Position numbers and translations under genes: made by a program. The notes beneath the pieces are model-generated. The model saw only the letters and a list, made by a program, of their open reading frames with translations. It was not told where the DNA came from and searched no databases. A DNA stretch of 64,000 bases from Pseudomonas fortuita. Lineage in GTDB: Bacteria > Pseudomonadota > Gammaproteobacteria > Pseudomonadales > Pseudomonadaceae. The DNA lies in the NCBI RefSeq assembly GCF_026898135.2, contig NZ_CP114035.2:6055501-6119500 (forward strand), written 5' to 3'. Positions 18,652 through 27,917 of the stretch are shown here, one piece after another (the first letter of the stretch is position 1; every line of letters begins with the position of its first letter).

Positions 18652-20019
18652 ATGCACAAAGAAACCGAACTGAAGCTCCGCGCCAGCCGCGAGACCCTTG
18701 CCGCCCTGCGCGAGCACCCTCTGCTGAAAAAGCGCAACAAGTCCGGCTGGCAGACCCGTGAACTGCTCAACCAGTACTTCGACACCCCCGAGCGTGAGCT
18801 GTCCGCCGCCCGTGTCGCTCTGCGCCTGCGCCGCGATGGCGATGCCGTCATCCAGACCCTCAAATGCCGCGGCACCAGCGTGGCCGGCCTGTCCGAGCGC
18901 AACGAGTACGAATGGAACCTGGACAAGGTCAAGCTCGACCTGAAGAAGCTGGACGCCACCTGCTGGCCCGAGCAACTGGCAGACCTGGACAAGAAAACCA
19001 TCAAGCCGCTGTTCACCACCGACTTCAGCCGTGAATACGCCGAAATCGCCTGGGGCCGTGGCAAGAGCAAAGTGGTGATCGAAGCCGCGCTGGACCAGGG
19101 CTTCGTGATCGCCGGCAAGCGCAAGGAAGAGATCTGCGAGCTGGAGCTGGAACTGCGCGAAGGTGACCCGCAAGCACTGCTGGAGCTTGCCGCCGAGCTG
19201 GCCGCCAGCCTGCCGCTGATGCCCTGCGACATCAGCAAAGCCGAGCGTGGCTACCGCCTGCTGGAGCCGGACAGCTACGAGTTGGGCCTGCCGCACAGCG
19301 AGCTGGACGCCGAGATGGCCCTGGACGACGCTTACGCCGCATTGGCCTGGCAACTGCTGGGCAGCAGCCAGCGCCTGGCCGAGCAGTACCGCCACAACGG
19401 CCACTGGCGCCTGCTGCAGGACTGGGTCGAGTGCCTGAGCGAGCTGCGCGCCCTCACCGCCAGCCTTGGCCAGGCCGCGCCACGCGCGAGCACCCGTGAG
19501 CTGCGCAGCAGCCTCGACGCCCTGCTGGAAGACTGGCGCCCGCTGGTGCAGGCCGGCAACGATGACGAAGACATCCGCCGCGCTGCCCCCGAGCAGTTCG
19601 CCGAAGAACTGGAAGACGTGCGCTGGGGCCAGTTCTCGCTGGAAACCTCGCGCTGGCTGCTGGCCCGTTCCTGGACCGTGGAGCGCAAAGGCCGTGGCGA
19701 ACGCCAGGGCAAGGCGCAGCTGGCCAGCTGGCTGGCACACCTGCTGGGCGAAGAAGGCCGCGCGTTGAAGCTGCCGCTGTACACCCAGCGCCCAGAAGAC
19801 CTGGCCGAGCAGCTGCCACGTATCGAGCAACTGCTGGCCTGGCTACACCATGCTCGCCAGGTGCTGGAAGCGCCGCAGATGGACCGCCTGTATGGCGACC
19901 TGAAGAAGCTGCACGAGCTGGCCGAACTGCCAATCAGTGATGAAGTGCTGGACGCACGTATCGAACAGGCTCGGGCAGTGGATCAGAGTCGCGGCTGGAA
20001 GCACCTGATCAAGGCTTGA
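18652..20019 (+). CDS. CYTH and CHAD domain protein, probable inorganic triphosphatase
   Basis: The product has 455 residues from the ATG at 18652 (a GTG directly before it is in frame). The N-terminal CYTH domain opens with the ExExK motif ETELKLRA at residues 4-11, and has many charged residues lining the expected tunnel (RLRRDGD, ERNEYEW). The C-terminal part (about 220-450) is helical with conserved His and Arg typical of CHAD domains, which bind polyphosphate. E. coli YgiF, of this architecture, hydrolyses inorganic triphosphate. Phosphate-polymer biology is also served by ppx and ppk elsewhere in the window. A bidirectional hairpin follows. Confidence 0.85.
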   Translation: MHKETELKLRASRETLAALREHPLLKKRNKSGWQTRELLNQYFDTPERELSAARVALRLRRDGDAVIQTLKCRGTSVAGLSERNEYEWNLDKVKLDLKKLDATCWPEQLADLDKKTIKPLFTTDFSREYAEIAWGRGKSKVVIEAALDQGFVIAGKRKEEICELELELREGDPQALLELAAELAASLPLMPCDISKAERGYRLLEPDSYELGLPHSELDAEMALDDAYAALAWQLLGSSQRLAEQYRHNGHWRLLQDWVECLSELRALTASLGQAAPRASTRELRSSLDALLEDWRPLVQAGNDDEDIRRAAPEQFAEELEDVRWGQFSLETSRWLLARSWTVERKGRGERQGKAQLASWLAHLLGEEGRALKLPLYTQRPEDLAEQLPRIEQLLAWLHHARQVLEAPQMDRLYGDLKKLHELAELPISDEVLDARIEQARAVDQSRGWKHLIKA

Positions 20020-20029
20020 TACCGCGTCG

Positions 20030-20060
20030 CCATTTCGCGGCGGTTCGGCGCCGCGAATGG
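20030..20060. terminator. Bidirectional hairpin between convergent genes
   Basis: CCATTTCGCGGCG at 20030-20042 pairs with CGCCGCGAATGG at 20049-20060 with one bulged T and a six-base loop. It fills the 43-bp gap between the CYTH-CHAD stop and the Lrp-type regulator stop. No T-tract is present. Seventeen of its bases recur in the hairpin at 5537. Confidence 0.6.
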
Positions 20061-20062
20061 CC

Positions 20063-20533
20063 TCACCGCGACAGCGGCAGGCTGGTGGTGGACTTGATCT
20101 CGGACAGCGCCACAATAGAGTTCACTTCCTGGATACCCGGCACGTTCGACAGTTTTTCGAAGAAGAACCGTTCGTAGGCCTCGATATCCGACGTGACGAT
20201 GCGCAGTAGAAAGTCCACTGCCCCCATCAGCACATAACACTCCAGCACCTCCGGAAACCCGCGGATCGCCTCGGTAAACTCGGTGAAGTTGGAGCGCCCG
20301 TGAGCATTGAGCTTCACCTCGGCGAAAATTTGCGTGTTCAGGCCGACTTTCTTGCGGTCCAGCAAGGTCACCTGCCCGCGAATCACCCCCTCTTCCTTCA
20401 AGCGCTGTATGCGCCGCCAGCACGGCGATTGCGACAGCCCCACGCGCTCGGCGATCTGCGCGCTGGACAGCGAAGCGTCCTCTTGCAGCAATTCGAGAAT
20501 GCGGCGGTCGTAGGCGTCCAGCTCACTATGCAT
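20063..20533 (-). CDS. Lrp/AsnC family transcriptional regulator (DecR-like)
   Basis: The product has 156 residues, the usual length. The N-terminal winged helix-turn-helix covers about residues 8-50 (DRRILELLQEDASLSSAQIA, then VGLSQSPCWRRIQRL). A C-terminal ligand-binding RAM domain follows (EVLECYVLMGAVDFLLRIV) and the chain ends SEIKSTTSLPLSR. Features resemble the E. coli DecR (YbaO) branch, which responds to cysteine; the ligand here is unknown. It is divergent from a 101-residue unknown protein, and the AT-rich gap holds a perfect 14-bp palindrome. Members of this family usually regulate the adjacent divergent gene and themselves. Confidence 0.88.
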   Translation of the reverse strand: MHSELDAYDRRILELLQEDASLSSAQIAERVGLSQSPCWRRIQRLKEEGVIRGQVTLLDRKKVGLNTQIFAEVKLNAHGRSNFTEFTEAIRGFPEVLECYVLMGAVDFLLRIVTSDIEAYERFFFEKLSNVPGIQEVNSIVALSEIKSTTSLPLSR

Positions 20534-20560
20534 TGTTCAATCTCATGATTGGCATTATCT

Positions 20561-20574
20561 GAATTGATCAATTC
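20561..20574. promoter_or_regulatory. Perfect 14-bp palindrome, candidate Lrp-type operator
   Basis: GAATTGATCAATTC is a perfect palindrome in the 126-bp AT-rich gap between the divergent regulator and the 101-residue gene. Related half-sites nearby (TGATCAAATGATAG at 20590-20603) suggest extended binding, as Lrp proteins usually wrap several sites. Confidence 0.5.
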
Positions 20575-20659
20575 ATCAAATAGGCAAAATGATCAAATGA
20601 TAGCGAAAAAATGCCGCGCCTGACGTGCAAGAATTTCTCCCACATTCGCGGAGACCAGC

Positions 20660-20965
20660 ATGAACGCACAGCCCCGTACCGACGCCTGGGCCGCCAGCAA
20701 CGCCCACAGCACCGTGCACTACCGCCTGCAAGCAGATGCCGAGCCCGACAGCCTGTGCCGCGTGCTCAACCTGTTTGCCCTGCAGTTCCTGACCCCGCAC
20801 AGCGTGCACGTCAGCCAGCAGGATGACTGGCTGGACATCGAAGTCGGCATTGGCGGCCTGAGCTGGCACCGGGCCGAGGTGATTGCGCAGAAACTGCGTA
20901 ACCTGGTGTGTGTGGGTGAAGTGAGCCTGACCAACATGCACCGGGTGGAGCTGGCGGTTGTATGA
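20660..20965 (+). CDS. Small protein with ACT-like pattern, function unknown
   Basis: The product has 101 residues with no signal peptide or membrane helix. I do not recognise a named family. The alternation of strands and helices (TVHYRLQ; DSLCRVLNLFALQFL; SVHVSQQ; LDIEVGIG; HRAEVIAQKLRNL; VGEVSLTNM) suggests a beta-alpha-beta-beta-alpha-beta ACT-like fold, often used to bind amino acids. It is divergent from an Lrp-type regulator, which probably controls it. The gene begins at an ATG with GGAGACC about eight bases before it. Confidence 0.75.
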   Translation: MNAQPRTDAWAASNAHSTVHYRLQADAEPDSLCRVLNLFALQFLTPHSVHVSQQDDWLDIEVGIGGLSWHRAEVIAQKLRNLVCVGEVSLTNMHRVELAVV

Positions 20966-21086
20966 ATATTTGCGGCGCTATCGCCGGCACAGAAATAGCA
21001 AATTCCTGAAACCCTTCACCTCCGATGCTCTTCCGCCGCCCGGCTAGCCTTGATCAGCACTTCCCCATCAGGCACGGACGCCAACC

Positions 21087-22760
21087 ATGCACACCCCCGA
21101 CAACCTGGAACTCGATCTGAAGCGCGTGCTTCAGGCCCTGCTCACCGATCAGTACCTACACGCCAACGACACCCTGCAAGTACTCGAACACGCCGCCGCA
21201 CAGCCCGCCGGCCACCCGCTGGAACACATCGCCGCCTGCTGCCTGGAAGACCGCCGGCAACCAGGCCGGCTGCTGGACGTGGACTACCTCTGCCAATGGC
21301 TGGCCGGCAAGGTCGGTCAGCCCTACCTGCGTATCGACCCCATGCAACTCGACCTGCCGCAAGTCGCCGGCCTGGTATCCCCTGCTTTTGCCCAGCGCCA
21401 CGGCATCCTCATCGTCGCCGACGACCCCTCCGGCATCACCGTCGCCAGCGCCCAGCCCTACCAGAACGACTGGCAGGCAGACCTGGCCCGCAGCCTGGGT
21501 CGGCCGATCCGCCGCGTGCTGGCCAGCCCCACACAAATCCGCCAGTCAGAGCAGTCGTTTCACCACTTGGCCCAGTCGGTAAAGGGCGCGCAGCACCAGC
21601 AATCGTCCAGCCTGGGCGACCTCGAACAGTGGCTGGAACTGGGCATGCGCCAGACCGAGGCCAGCGCAGACGACGCGCACATCGTGCATATCGTCGACTG
21701 GCTGCTGCAATACGCCATTGAGCAGCGCGCCAGCGATATCCACCTGGAGCCACGACGCGACCAGGGCCAGTTGCGCTACCGCATCGATGGCCTGCTGCAC
21801 ACCGTGTATGCCTTCCCCGCCGGGGTCACCCTGGCGCTGGTCAGCCGCCTGAAACACCTTGGCCGCATGGACGTTGCAGAAAAGCGTCGGCCCCAGGACG
21901 GCCGCCTGCAAAGCCGGCTACCGGGTGGTGGTGAAGTGGAACTACGGCTGTCGACGCTGCCGACCCCGTTCGGCGAAAAGCTGGTACTGCGCGTGTTCGA
22001 CCCACACCAACTGCACGAGGGCTTCGACCACCTCGGCCTGGAGGGGCCGCAGCTGGCTCAGTGGCAAAGCCTGCTGCGCCAGCGCCAGGGCATCATCCTG
22101 GTCACCGGCCCCACCGGTTCCGGCAAGACCAGCACGCTGTACACCAGCCTCACACTGCTGGCCACGCCGCAGGTAAACGTGTGCACCATCGAAGACCCGA
22201 TCGAACGCCTGGAACCGGCCTTCAACCAGCTACAGGTGCAGCCCGCGCTGGACCTGGGTTTTGCCAGCGCCGTGCGGGCCATGCTGCGCCAGGACCCGGA
22301 CATCATCATGATCGGCGAAATCCGCGACCGCGAAACGGCCCTGGTGGCGGTACAGGCGGCCCTGACCGGGCACCTGGTCCTGTCGACCCTGCATACCAAC
22401 GACGCCTGCGCGGCAATCACGCGCCTGCAAGAGCTGGGTGTGGCCGACTACCTGATCAAGGCCACACTGGTCGGGGTCATGGCCCAGCGCCTGGTGCGTA
22501 CGTTGTGCCCGGACTGTGGAGCGAATCCTTCAGACACCTGCCGGACCTGCCGAGGCACCGGTTTTCATGGGCGCACGGGGTTGTTCGAACTGCTGCAGCC
22601 CAGTGAGAGCCTGCGTGCTTTGATTGGCCCGAACACCGATCTGACCCATTTACGGCGTCAGGCGCTGGCCGATGGCCTGGTTGACCTGCGCCGTTGCGGC
22701 GAGGCCAAAGTGGCTAGCGGGCAGACCCGTACCGAGGAAGTACTGCGTGTCTGCAACTGA
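21087..22760 (+). CDS. GspE/PilB-type secretion ATPase, stand-alone
   Basis: The product has 557 residues. An N-terminal domain of the GspE/MshE type covers about 1-170. The ATPase core follows, with Walker A GPTGSGKTST near 341-350, Asp box CTIEDPIE, Walker B DPDIIMIGEIRDRE near 403-416, and the His box LSTLHTNDACAAI. The C-terminal zinc-binding segment has four cysteines (LCPDCGANP, DTCRTCRGTGF) near 472-490, as in GspE and PilB. Such ATPases drive assembly of type II secretion pseudopili or type IV pili. No other secretion or pilus gene is nearby, so the partner complex must be encoded elsewhere. Confidence 0.88.
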   Translation: MHTPDNLELDLKRVLQALLTDQYLHANDTLQVLEHAAAQPAGHPLEHIAACCLEDRRQPGRLLDVDYLCQWLAGKVGQPYLRIDPMQLDLPQVAGLVSPAFAQRHGILIVADDPSGITVASAQPYQNDWQADLARSLGRPIRRVLASPTQIRQSEQSFHHLAQSVKGAQHQQSSSLGDLEQWLELGMRQTEASADDAHIVHIVDWLLQYAIEQRASDIHLEPRRDQGQLRYRIDGLLHTVYAFPAGVTLALVSRLKHLGRMDVAEKRRPQDGRLQSRLPGGGEVELRLSTLPTPFGEKLVLRVFDPHQLHEGFDHLGLEGPQLAQWQSLLRQRQGIILVTGPTGSGKTSTLYTSLTLLATPQVNVCTIEDPIERLEPAFNQLQVQPALDLGFASAVRAMLRQDPDIIMIGEIRDRETALVAVQAALTGHLVLSTLHTNDACAAITRLQELGVADYLIKATLVGVMAQRLVRTLCPDCGANPSDTCRTCRGTGFHGRTGLFELLQPSESLRALIGPNTDLTHLRRQALADGLVDLRRCGEAKVASGQTRTEEVLRVCN

Positions 22761-22848
22761 CGAAAAGTCCTTTGTATTCAAGGAACTTGCCCTGGCAGAA
22801 AAGATCCAACCGCGCATCTTTAACCCTCACCCTTCGAGGTGTTTCAAC

Positions 22849-23163
22849 ATGCGTCTCAAAACCGCCATCGCTGCCGCTGCCTTGCTTTCGCTGCCCATTG
22901 GCTCGGCCATGGCCGATACCTTCTGGCGTAACGTGATGACTTCCGGTGCAACCACTGGATCGAGCTACCTGACCTCGCGGGATCACAAACTGGTAGTAGC
23001 CGCGCAGGATGACGCCAGCAGCTTCGTCGCCAGCGAAGGCGCAATCCGCGGGCCGTTCCTGGAAGCGGCCATGCGCCAGGCACGGGCAGAGCACCCAGGG
23101 ATGCAAGCTTCCGACATGGAACTGGCCAATGCCATCCTGGCCAAGAATGCAGTAGCCGAGTAA
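22849..23163 (+). CDS. Small secreted protein, DUF2388-like
   Basis: The product has 104 residues from the ATG at 22849, with GAGGTG eight bases upstream; longer readings start inside the ATPase gene. The first 22 residues are a Sec signal peptide (MRLKTAIAAAALLSLPIGSA, cleavage near AMA/DT). The mature part is about 80 residues and has TSGATTGSSYLTSRDHKLV and ASSFVASEGAIRGPFLEAAM, which fit the Pseudomonas DUF2388 family. No function is established. It is followed by an inverted REP pair that ends the transcription unit. Confidence 0.8.
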   Translation: MRLKTAIAAAALLSLPIGSAMADTFWRNVMTSGATTGSSYLTSRDHKLVVAAQDDASSFVASEGAIRGPFLEAAMRQARAEHPGMQASDMELANAILAKNAVAE

Positions 23164-23172
23164 CCGCGTCGC

Positions 23173-23260
23173 CTGCTTCGCGGGCCTGCCCGCTCCCACA
23201 GGGACCGCACAAGGCTGAATCTGGTGCAATTCCTGTGGGAGCGGGCAAGCCCGCGAAAAA
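23173..23260. repeat. REP element pair in inverted orientation
   Basis: Copies at about 23173-23200 and 23234-23260, cores CGGGCCTGCCCGCTCCCACA and TGTGGGAGCGGGCAAGCCCG. They lie between the convergent DUF2388-like gene and gcvP. Confidence 0.85.
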
Positions 23261-23273
23261 CCCAGCACTAATC

Positions 23274-26147
23274 TCAGCGGTAAGCCTCCACCGGCACACA
23301 CGCGCAGAACAGGTTTCTGCCCCCATACACGTTGTCCACCCGGTTCACCGCCGGCCAGTACTTGTGCTGGCGCACGTGCGCACTGGGTGCCACCGCCTGC
23401 TCCAGGCTATACGGCCTGTCCCACACCCCCAGTACATCAGCCAGGGTATGCGGCGCATGCTTGAGGGGGTTGTTCTCTGCCGGCCAGTTGCCGTCCTGCA
23501 CCTCGCCAATTTCTGCACGAATCGCCAGCATCGCCTCGACAAACCGGTCCAGCTCGGCTTTGGACTCACTTTCGGTCGGCTCCACCATCAGCGTGCCCGG
23601 CACCGGGAATGACATGGTCGGGGCGTGGAAACCATAGTCCATCAAACGCTTGGCCACGTCCTCCTCGCTGATGCCCGTCTGTGCTTTCAACGGCCGCAAG
23701 TCGAAGATGCACTCATGCGCCACCCGCTGGTTGCGCCCGCGGTAAAGCACCGGGAAGGCGCCGCCCAACTGGCTGGCCAGGTAGTTGGCCGACAGGATTG
23801 CCACCTCGCTGGCATCGGCCAGCTGCGGCCCCATCATGGCAATGTACATCCAGCTGATCGGCAGGATGCTCGCGCTGCCCCAGGGTGCGGCGCTGACCGC
23901 GCTGTTGTTCGGGTCCAGGCCGGGCACAGGTACCACCGGGTGGCTGGCAACGAACGGCGTGAGGTGCGCGCGGATACCAATCGGCCCCATGCCCGGGCCA
24001 CCACCGCCGTGAGGGATGCAGAAAGTCTTGTGCAGGTTCATGTGCGAAACATCGGCCCCCATGTCGGCCGGCCGCGCCAGGCCCACCTGGGCATTGAGGT
24101 TGGCGCCATCCATGTACACCTGGCCGCCGTGCTGATGGACCACTTCGCAGATTTCGCGGATGCCCTCTTCGTACACACCGTGGGTGGACGGATAGGTGAC
24201 CATCAGGCACGACAAGCGCTCCCCGGCCGCGTGGGCTTTGGCCTTGAGATCGTTCAAGTCGACGTTGCCGTGGTCGTCGCAATCCACGATCACCACCTCC
24301 ATGCCCGCCATTTGCGCCGACGCCGGGTTGGTGCCGTGGGCTGACGAGGGAATCAGGCACAGCGTGCGCTGGGGCTGGTGGCGGCTGCGATGGTAGCGGG
24401 TGATGGCCATCAGGCCTGCGTACTCGCCCTGGGCACCGGAGTTGGGCTGCATGCAGATGGCGTCGAAGCCGGTGATTGCGCACAGCCAGCTTTCCAGTTC
24501 GTCGATCATCGCCTTGTAACCCGTGGCCTGGGCCGCCGGCGCAAAGGGGTGCATGTGGGCAAAGCCGGGCCAGGTGATGGGGATCATTTCACTGGTGGCG
24601 TTGAGTTTCATGGTGCACGAGCCCAGCGGGATCATCGACTGGTTCAGGGCCAGGTCCTTGTTCTCCAGCTGCTTGAGGTAGCGCAGCATCTCGGTTTCGC
24701 TGTGGTGCAGGTTGAACACCGGGTGAGCGAGAAACGGCGTGCGCCGCACCAGCCCGGCCGGGATGCCTTGGGGCAGGGCCAGCTGGTCGAGGGCTGCGAT
24801 CTCCAGGCCGTGGTCCACACCCAGGAAGATATCGAACAGGCGCAGCACCGTGTGCTCGTCACAGGTTTCGTCCAGGCTCACGCCCAGGTGCCCGCGCCCA
24901 AGAATGCGCACGTTGATGTGCGCGGCTTCGGCGCTTTCGATGATGGCCGCCTGGGTGCCGCCGACATCCAGGGTAAGGGTGTCGAAGAAATGCCGGTTGA
25001 GCCGCTGGATGCCTTTGGCTTCAAGGCCAGCAGCCAGGATGACGGTCAGCCGGTGCACACGCTGGGCGATGCGCTGCAGGCCTTCAGGGCCGTGATACAC
25101 CGCGTAGAAGCCGGCAATGTTGGCCAATAGCACCTGGGCCGTGCAGATGTTGGAGTTGGCCTTCTCGCGGCGGATATGCTGCTCGCGGGTTTGCAGGGCC
25201 ATGCGCAGCGCAGTGTTGCCACGGGCATCGCGCGACACGCCAATGATGCGCCCCGGCATGGCACGCTTGTAGTCGTCGCGGCAGGCGAAATAGGCCGCGT
25301 GGGGGCCGCCGTAGCCCATCGGCACACCAAAGCGCTGGGTCGAACCCAGTACCACATCGGCCCCCAGCTCGCCGGGGGGCGTCAGCACCACCAGGCTGAG
25401 CAGGTCGGCAGCCACGCAGGCCAGTGCCTGCTGGCTGTGCAACTGGTCGATCAGCGGGCGCAGGTCACGCACCTCGCCGTGGGTGTCGGGATACTGCAGC
25501 AAAGCGCCAAATACCGCGTGATTGCCAAGGTTATCCACAGCGTCGACGATCAATTCGAAGCCAAAGCCCTCGGCGCGGGTCTTGAGTACCGACAGCGTCT
25601 GCGGGTGGCAGTGCTCGTCAGCAAAGAAGGCATTGCTCTTGTTGCGCGCCATCCGCTTGGCCAGGGCCATGGCCTCGGCGGCGGCGGTGGCTTCATCGAG
25701 CAGCGAGGCATTGGCCAGCGCCAGCCCGGTGAGGTCGATGACCATTTGCTGGAAGTTCAGCAGCGCCTCCAGGCGGCCTTGGGCGATTTCGGGTTGATAC
25801 GGCGTATAGGCGGTGTACCAGCCGGGGTTTTCCAGCACATTGCGCAGGATGACCGTGGGGGTGATGGTGCCGTGGTAGCCCATGCCGATCAGGCTGGTCC
25901 AGACCTGGTTCTGTGCGGCGTAGCCGGCGAGTTTGGCCAGCGCGGCCTGCTCATCCAGCGCCGCTGGCAGGTCAAGTGGGCGATTGAGGCGGATGCCTGG
26001 CGGTACGGTCTGCTCGATCAGCTCGCTGCGGCTGGCGACACCCAGCACGTTGAGCATGGCCTGCTGTTCTGCGCCATCGGGGCCCAGGTGGCGATGCAGG
26101 AAAGGGTTGAGCTCTTGCAGTTGATGCAGGGATGGCGACTGGGACAT
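23274..26147 (-). CDS. gcvP: Glycine dehydrogenase (decarboxylating), P-protein of the glycine cleavage system
   Basis: The product has 957 residues, the normal length for the fused single-chain P-protein. It has two homologous halves; the C-terminal half holds the PLP lysine at about residue 707 in [16 protein letters not shown]. It decarboxylates glycine and passes the aminomethyl group to lipoylated GcvH in the cytoplasm. It is the last gene of gcvT-gcvH-gcvP, with a 129-bp gap after gcvH that may hold an extra promoter. GAGAG precedes the start. The L-protein is a shared dihydrolipoyl dehydrogenase and is not expected here. Confidence 0.96.
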   Translation of the reverse strand: MSQSPSLHQLQELNPFLHRHLGPDGAEQQAMLNVLGVASRSELIEQTVPPGIRLNRPLDLPAALDEQAALAKLAGYAAQNQVWTSLIGMGYHGTITPTVILRNVLENPGWYTAYTPYQPEIAQGRLEALLNFQQMVIDLTGLALANASLLDEATAAAEAMALAKRMARNKSNAFFADEHCHPQTLSVLKTRAEGFGFELIVDAVDNLGNHAVFGALLQYPDTHGEVRDLRPLIDQLHSQQALACVAADLLSLVVLTPPGELGADVVLGSTQRFGVPMGYGGPHAAYFACRDDYKRAMPGRIIGVSRDARGNTALRMALQTREQHIRREKANSNICTAQVLLANIAGFYAVYHGPEGLQRIAQRVHRLTVILAAGLEAKGIQRLNRHFFDTLTLDVGGTQAAIIESAEAAHINVRILGRGHLGVSLDETCDEHTVLRLFDIFLGVDHGLEIAALDQLALPQGIPAGLVRRTPFLAHPVFNLHHSETEMLRYLKQLENKDLALNQSMIPLGSCTMKLNATSEMIPITWPGFAHMHPFAPAAQATGYKAMIDELESWLCAITGFDAICMQPNSGAQGEYAGLMAITRYHRSRHQPQRTLCLIPSSAHGTNPASAQMAGMEVVIVDCDDHGNVDLNDLKAKAHAAGERLSCLMVTYPSTHGVYEEGIREICEVVHQHGGQVYMDGANLNAQVGLARPADMGADVSHMNLHKTFCIPHGGGGPGMGPIGIRAHLTPFVASHPVVPVPGLDPNNSAVSAAPWGSASILPISWMYIAMMGPQLADASEVAILSANYLASQLGGAFPVLYRGRNQRVAHECIFDLRPLKAQTGISEEDVAKRLMDYGFHAPTMSFPVPGTLMVEPTESESKAELDRFVEAMLAIRAEIGEVQDGNWPAENNPLKHAPHTLADVLGVWDRPYSLEQAVAPSAHVRQHKYWPAVNRVDNVYGGRNLFCACVPVEAYR

Positions 26148-26276
26148 GACGACGCTCTCTTCCTAGACCAAGTCTCATGGAGACTTACAAGTCTAGGAAG
26201 GGATTGCCGATTCTGCGGGGAAACTTGCTTTGGCCTGGCGAAAGCCGGGGGCGCGTTGCGCCCCAAGATCTATCAG

Positions 26277-26660
26277 TTACTCGCCGATGGCAGCTGCATA
26301 GCCGGCAGCATCCAGCAGCTTTTCCAGCTCGGCCGGGTTGCTTGGCTTCAGTTTGAAGATCCACGCTGTGTAGGGTTCTTCGTTGAGCTGCTCCGGGCTA
26401 TCGGCCAGTTCTTCGTTGACTGCGATCACTTCGCCGCCGATCGGGGCGTAAATGTCCGAAGCGGCCTTGACCGACTCGACCACACCGGCAGCGTCGCCAG
26501 CGGCGAATACCTTGCCGACTTCGGCCAGCTCGACGAATACCACGTCACCCAGGGCTTGCTGGGCGTGGTCACTGATACCCACGGTCACGCTGCCGTCGGC
26601 TTCCAGGCGCGCCCACTCGTGGCTTTCGGCAAAACGCAGGTCGGCGGGGATATTGCTCAT
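26277..26660 (-). CDS. gcvH: Glycine cleavage system H-protein
   Basis: The product has 127 residues. The lipoyl-carrying lysine is Lys65 in [12 protein letters not shown], the universal site. The surrounding lipoyl-domain fold is intact ([20 protein letters not shown] at 14-33). It shuttles the aminomethyl group from GcvP to GcvT. GAGGAATT precedes the ATG. It lies 51 bp after gcvT and 129 bp before gcvP. Confidence 0.96.
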   Translation of the reverse strand: MSNIPADLRFAESHEWARLEADGSVTVGISDHAQQALGDVVFVELAEVGKVFAAGDAAGVVESVKAASDIYAPIGGEVIAVNEELADSPEQLNEEPYTAWIFKLKPSNPAELEKLLDAAGYAAAIGE

Positions 26661-26711
26661 GTCTTGAATTCCTCGATTGGCTCAGCGGTACGCCCGCCGG
26701 TTGATAAATGT

Positions 26712-27794
26712 TCAGATCAGGATCTTGCCGTGGCGCACGAAGGTCGGTTTGACCACTCGCACCGGGTACCATTTGCCGCGGATTTCCACCTCGGCGCGGT
26801 CACCGGTGGCCATGGGTACGCGCGCAAGGGCAATGGACTTGCTCAGCGTAGGAGAGAAACTACCACTGGTGATCTCCCCTTCGCCAATCCCGGCCACACG
26901 CACCACCTGGTGGGCACGCAGCACGCCGCGCTCTTCCAGCACCAGGCCGACCAGCTTTTCCTGCACACCCTGTTCGATTTCCGTCAGCAGGCCGGCGCGG
27001 CCGATGAAGTCACGCTCGGCTGGCTCCCAGGCGATGCTCCAGCCCAGGTTGGAGGTCAGCGGGGTATGGGCTTCGTCGATGTCCTGGCCGTACAGGTTCA
27101 TGCCGGCTTCCAGGCGCAGTGTATCGCGGGCACCCAGGCCACTGGGGGCGATGCCGGCGCCGACTAAATCATTGAAGAATGCCACCGCCTGATCGCCCGG
27201 GAAGATGATCTCCAGGCCGTCCTCACCGGTATACCCGGTGCGGGCAATGAACCAGTCACCGTCGGCGACACCTTCGAACGGTCGCAGATCGCGAATCAGC
27301 GCCGCACGCGCCTGGCTGAGCAGTGCTGCGACCTTTTCGCGGGCACGTGGGCCCTGGATGGCGAGAATGGCCAGGTCGGGGCGGACCTGGAATTTCACAG
27401 TAAAACCGGCCCGCTGGCGTTCTAGCCAATCGAGCACTCTCGCCCGGGTAGCGGCGTTGGTGACCAGGCGGTAGCCGGTTTCCGTGCGGTAGACGATCAA
27501 GTCGTCGATCACCCCGCCCTGCTCCTGGAGCAGCGGGCTGTACAGCGCCTTGCCGGTAGCCTTGAGGCGGGCCACGTCGTTGGCCAGCAAACGTTGCAGC
27601 CAGGCAGTTGCGTCGCTGCCATCGACATCGATCACGGTCATGTGGGAAACATCGAAAACCCCGCAATCGCTGCGCACCTGGTGGTGCTCCTCGACCTGCG
27701 AGCCATAGTGCAGGGGCATGTCCCAGCCACCGAAATCGACCGTTTTGGCGCCAAGCGCCAGGTGCAGGTCATACAAAAGCGTGCGCTGTCCCAT
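26712..27794 (-). CDS. gcvT: Aminomethyltransferase, T-protein of the glycine cleavage system
   Basis: The product has 360 residues from the ATG at 27794, which has GGAAGGAG seven bases upstream. Longer readings to 27899 cross the promoter region and are unlikely. The N terminus is [20 protein letters not shown], with the folate-binding [13 protein letters not shown] near residues 46-58. It releases ammonia from the aminomethyl group and makes 5,10-methylenetetrahydrofolate. It is the first gene of gcvTHP. I see no glycine riboswitch in the short upstream region; a weak TACAAT-type -10 on the minus strand lies at 27887-27892. Confidence 0.94.
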   Translation of the reverse strand: MGQRTLLYDLHLALGAKTVDFGGWDMPLHYGSQVEEHHQVRSDCGVFDVSHMTVIDVDGSDATAWLQRLLANDVARLKATGKALYSPLLQEQGGVIDDLIVYRTETGYRLVTNAATRARVLDWLERQRAGFTVKFQVRPDLAILAIQGPRAREKVAALLSQARAALIRDLRPFEGVADGDWFIARTGYTGEDGLEIIFPGDQAVAFFNDLVGAGIAPSGLGARDTLRLEAGMNLYGQDIDEAHTPLTSNLGWSIAWEPAERDFIGRAGLLTEIEQGVQEKLVGLVLEERGVLRAHQVVRVAGIGEGEITSGSFSPTLSKSIALARVPMATGDRAEVEIRGKWYPVRVVKPTFVRHGKILI

Positions 27795-27917
27795 GGGTTT
27801 CTCCTTCCGGGCGTGGCGAAGCGGCGGCGGTCGATGACGTTTGATCGTCAGCTCTTCTTGTAGGACCCACCGCGCGAATGCCGCGCATTGTAGCCGCAAG
27901 GACGCAGGCTGACACCC

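Noticed and set aside
27795..27917. Glycine riboswitch in front of gcvT
   Set aside because: The upstream region is only 123 bp and I see no paired aptamer core; a covariance-model search would settle it.
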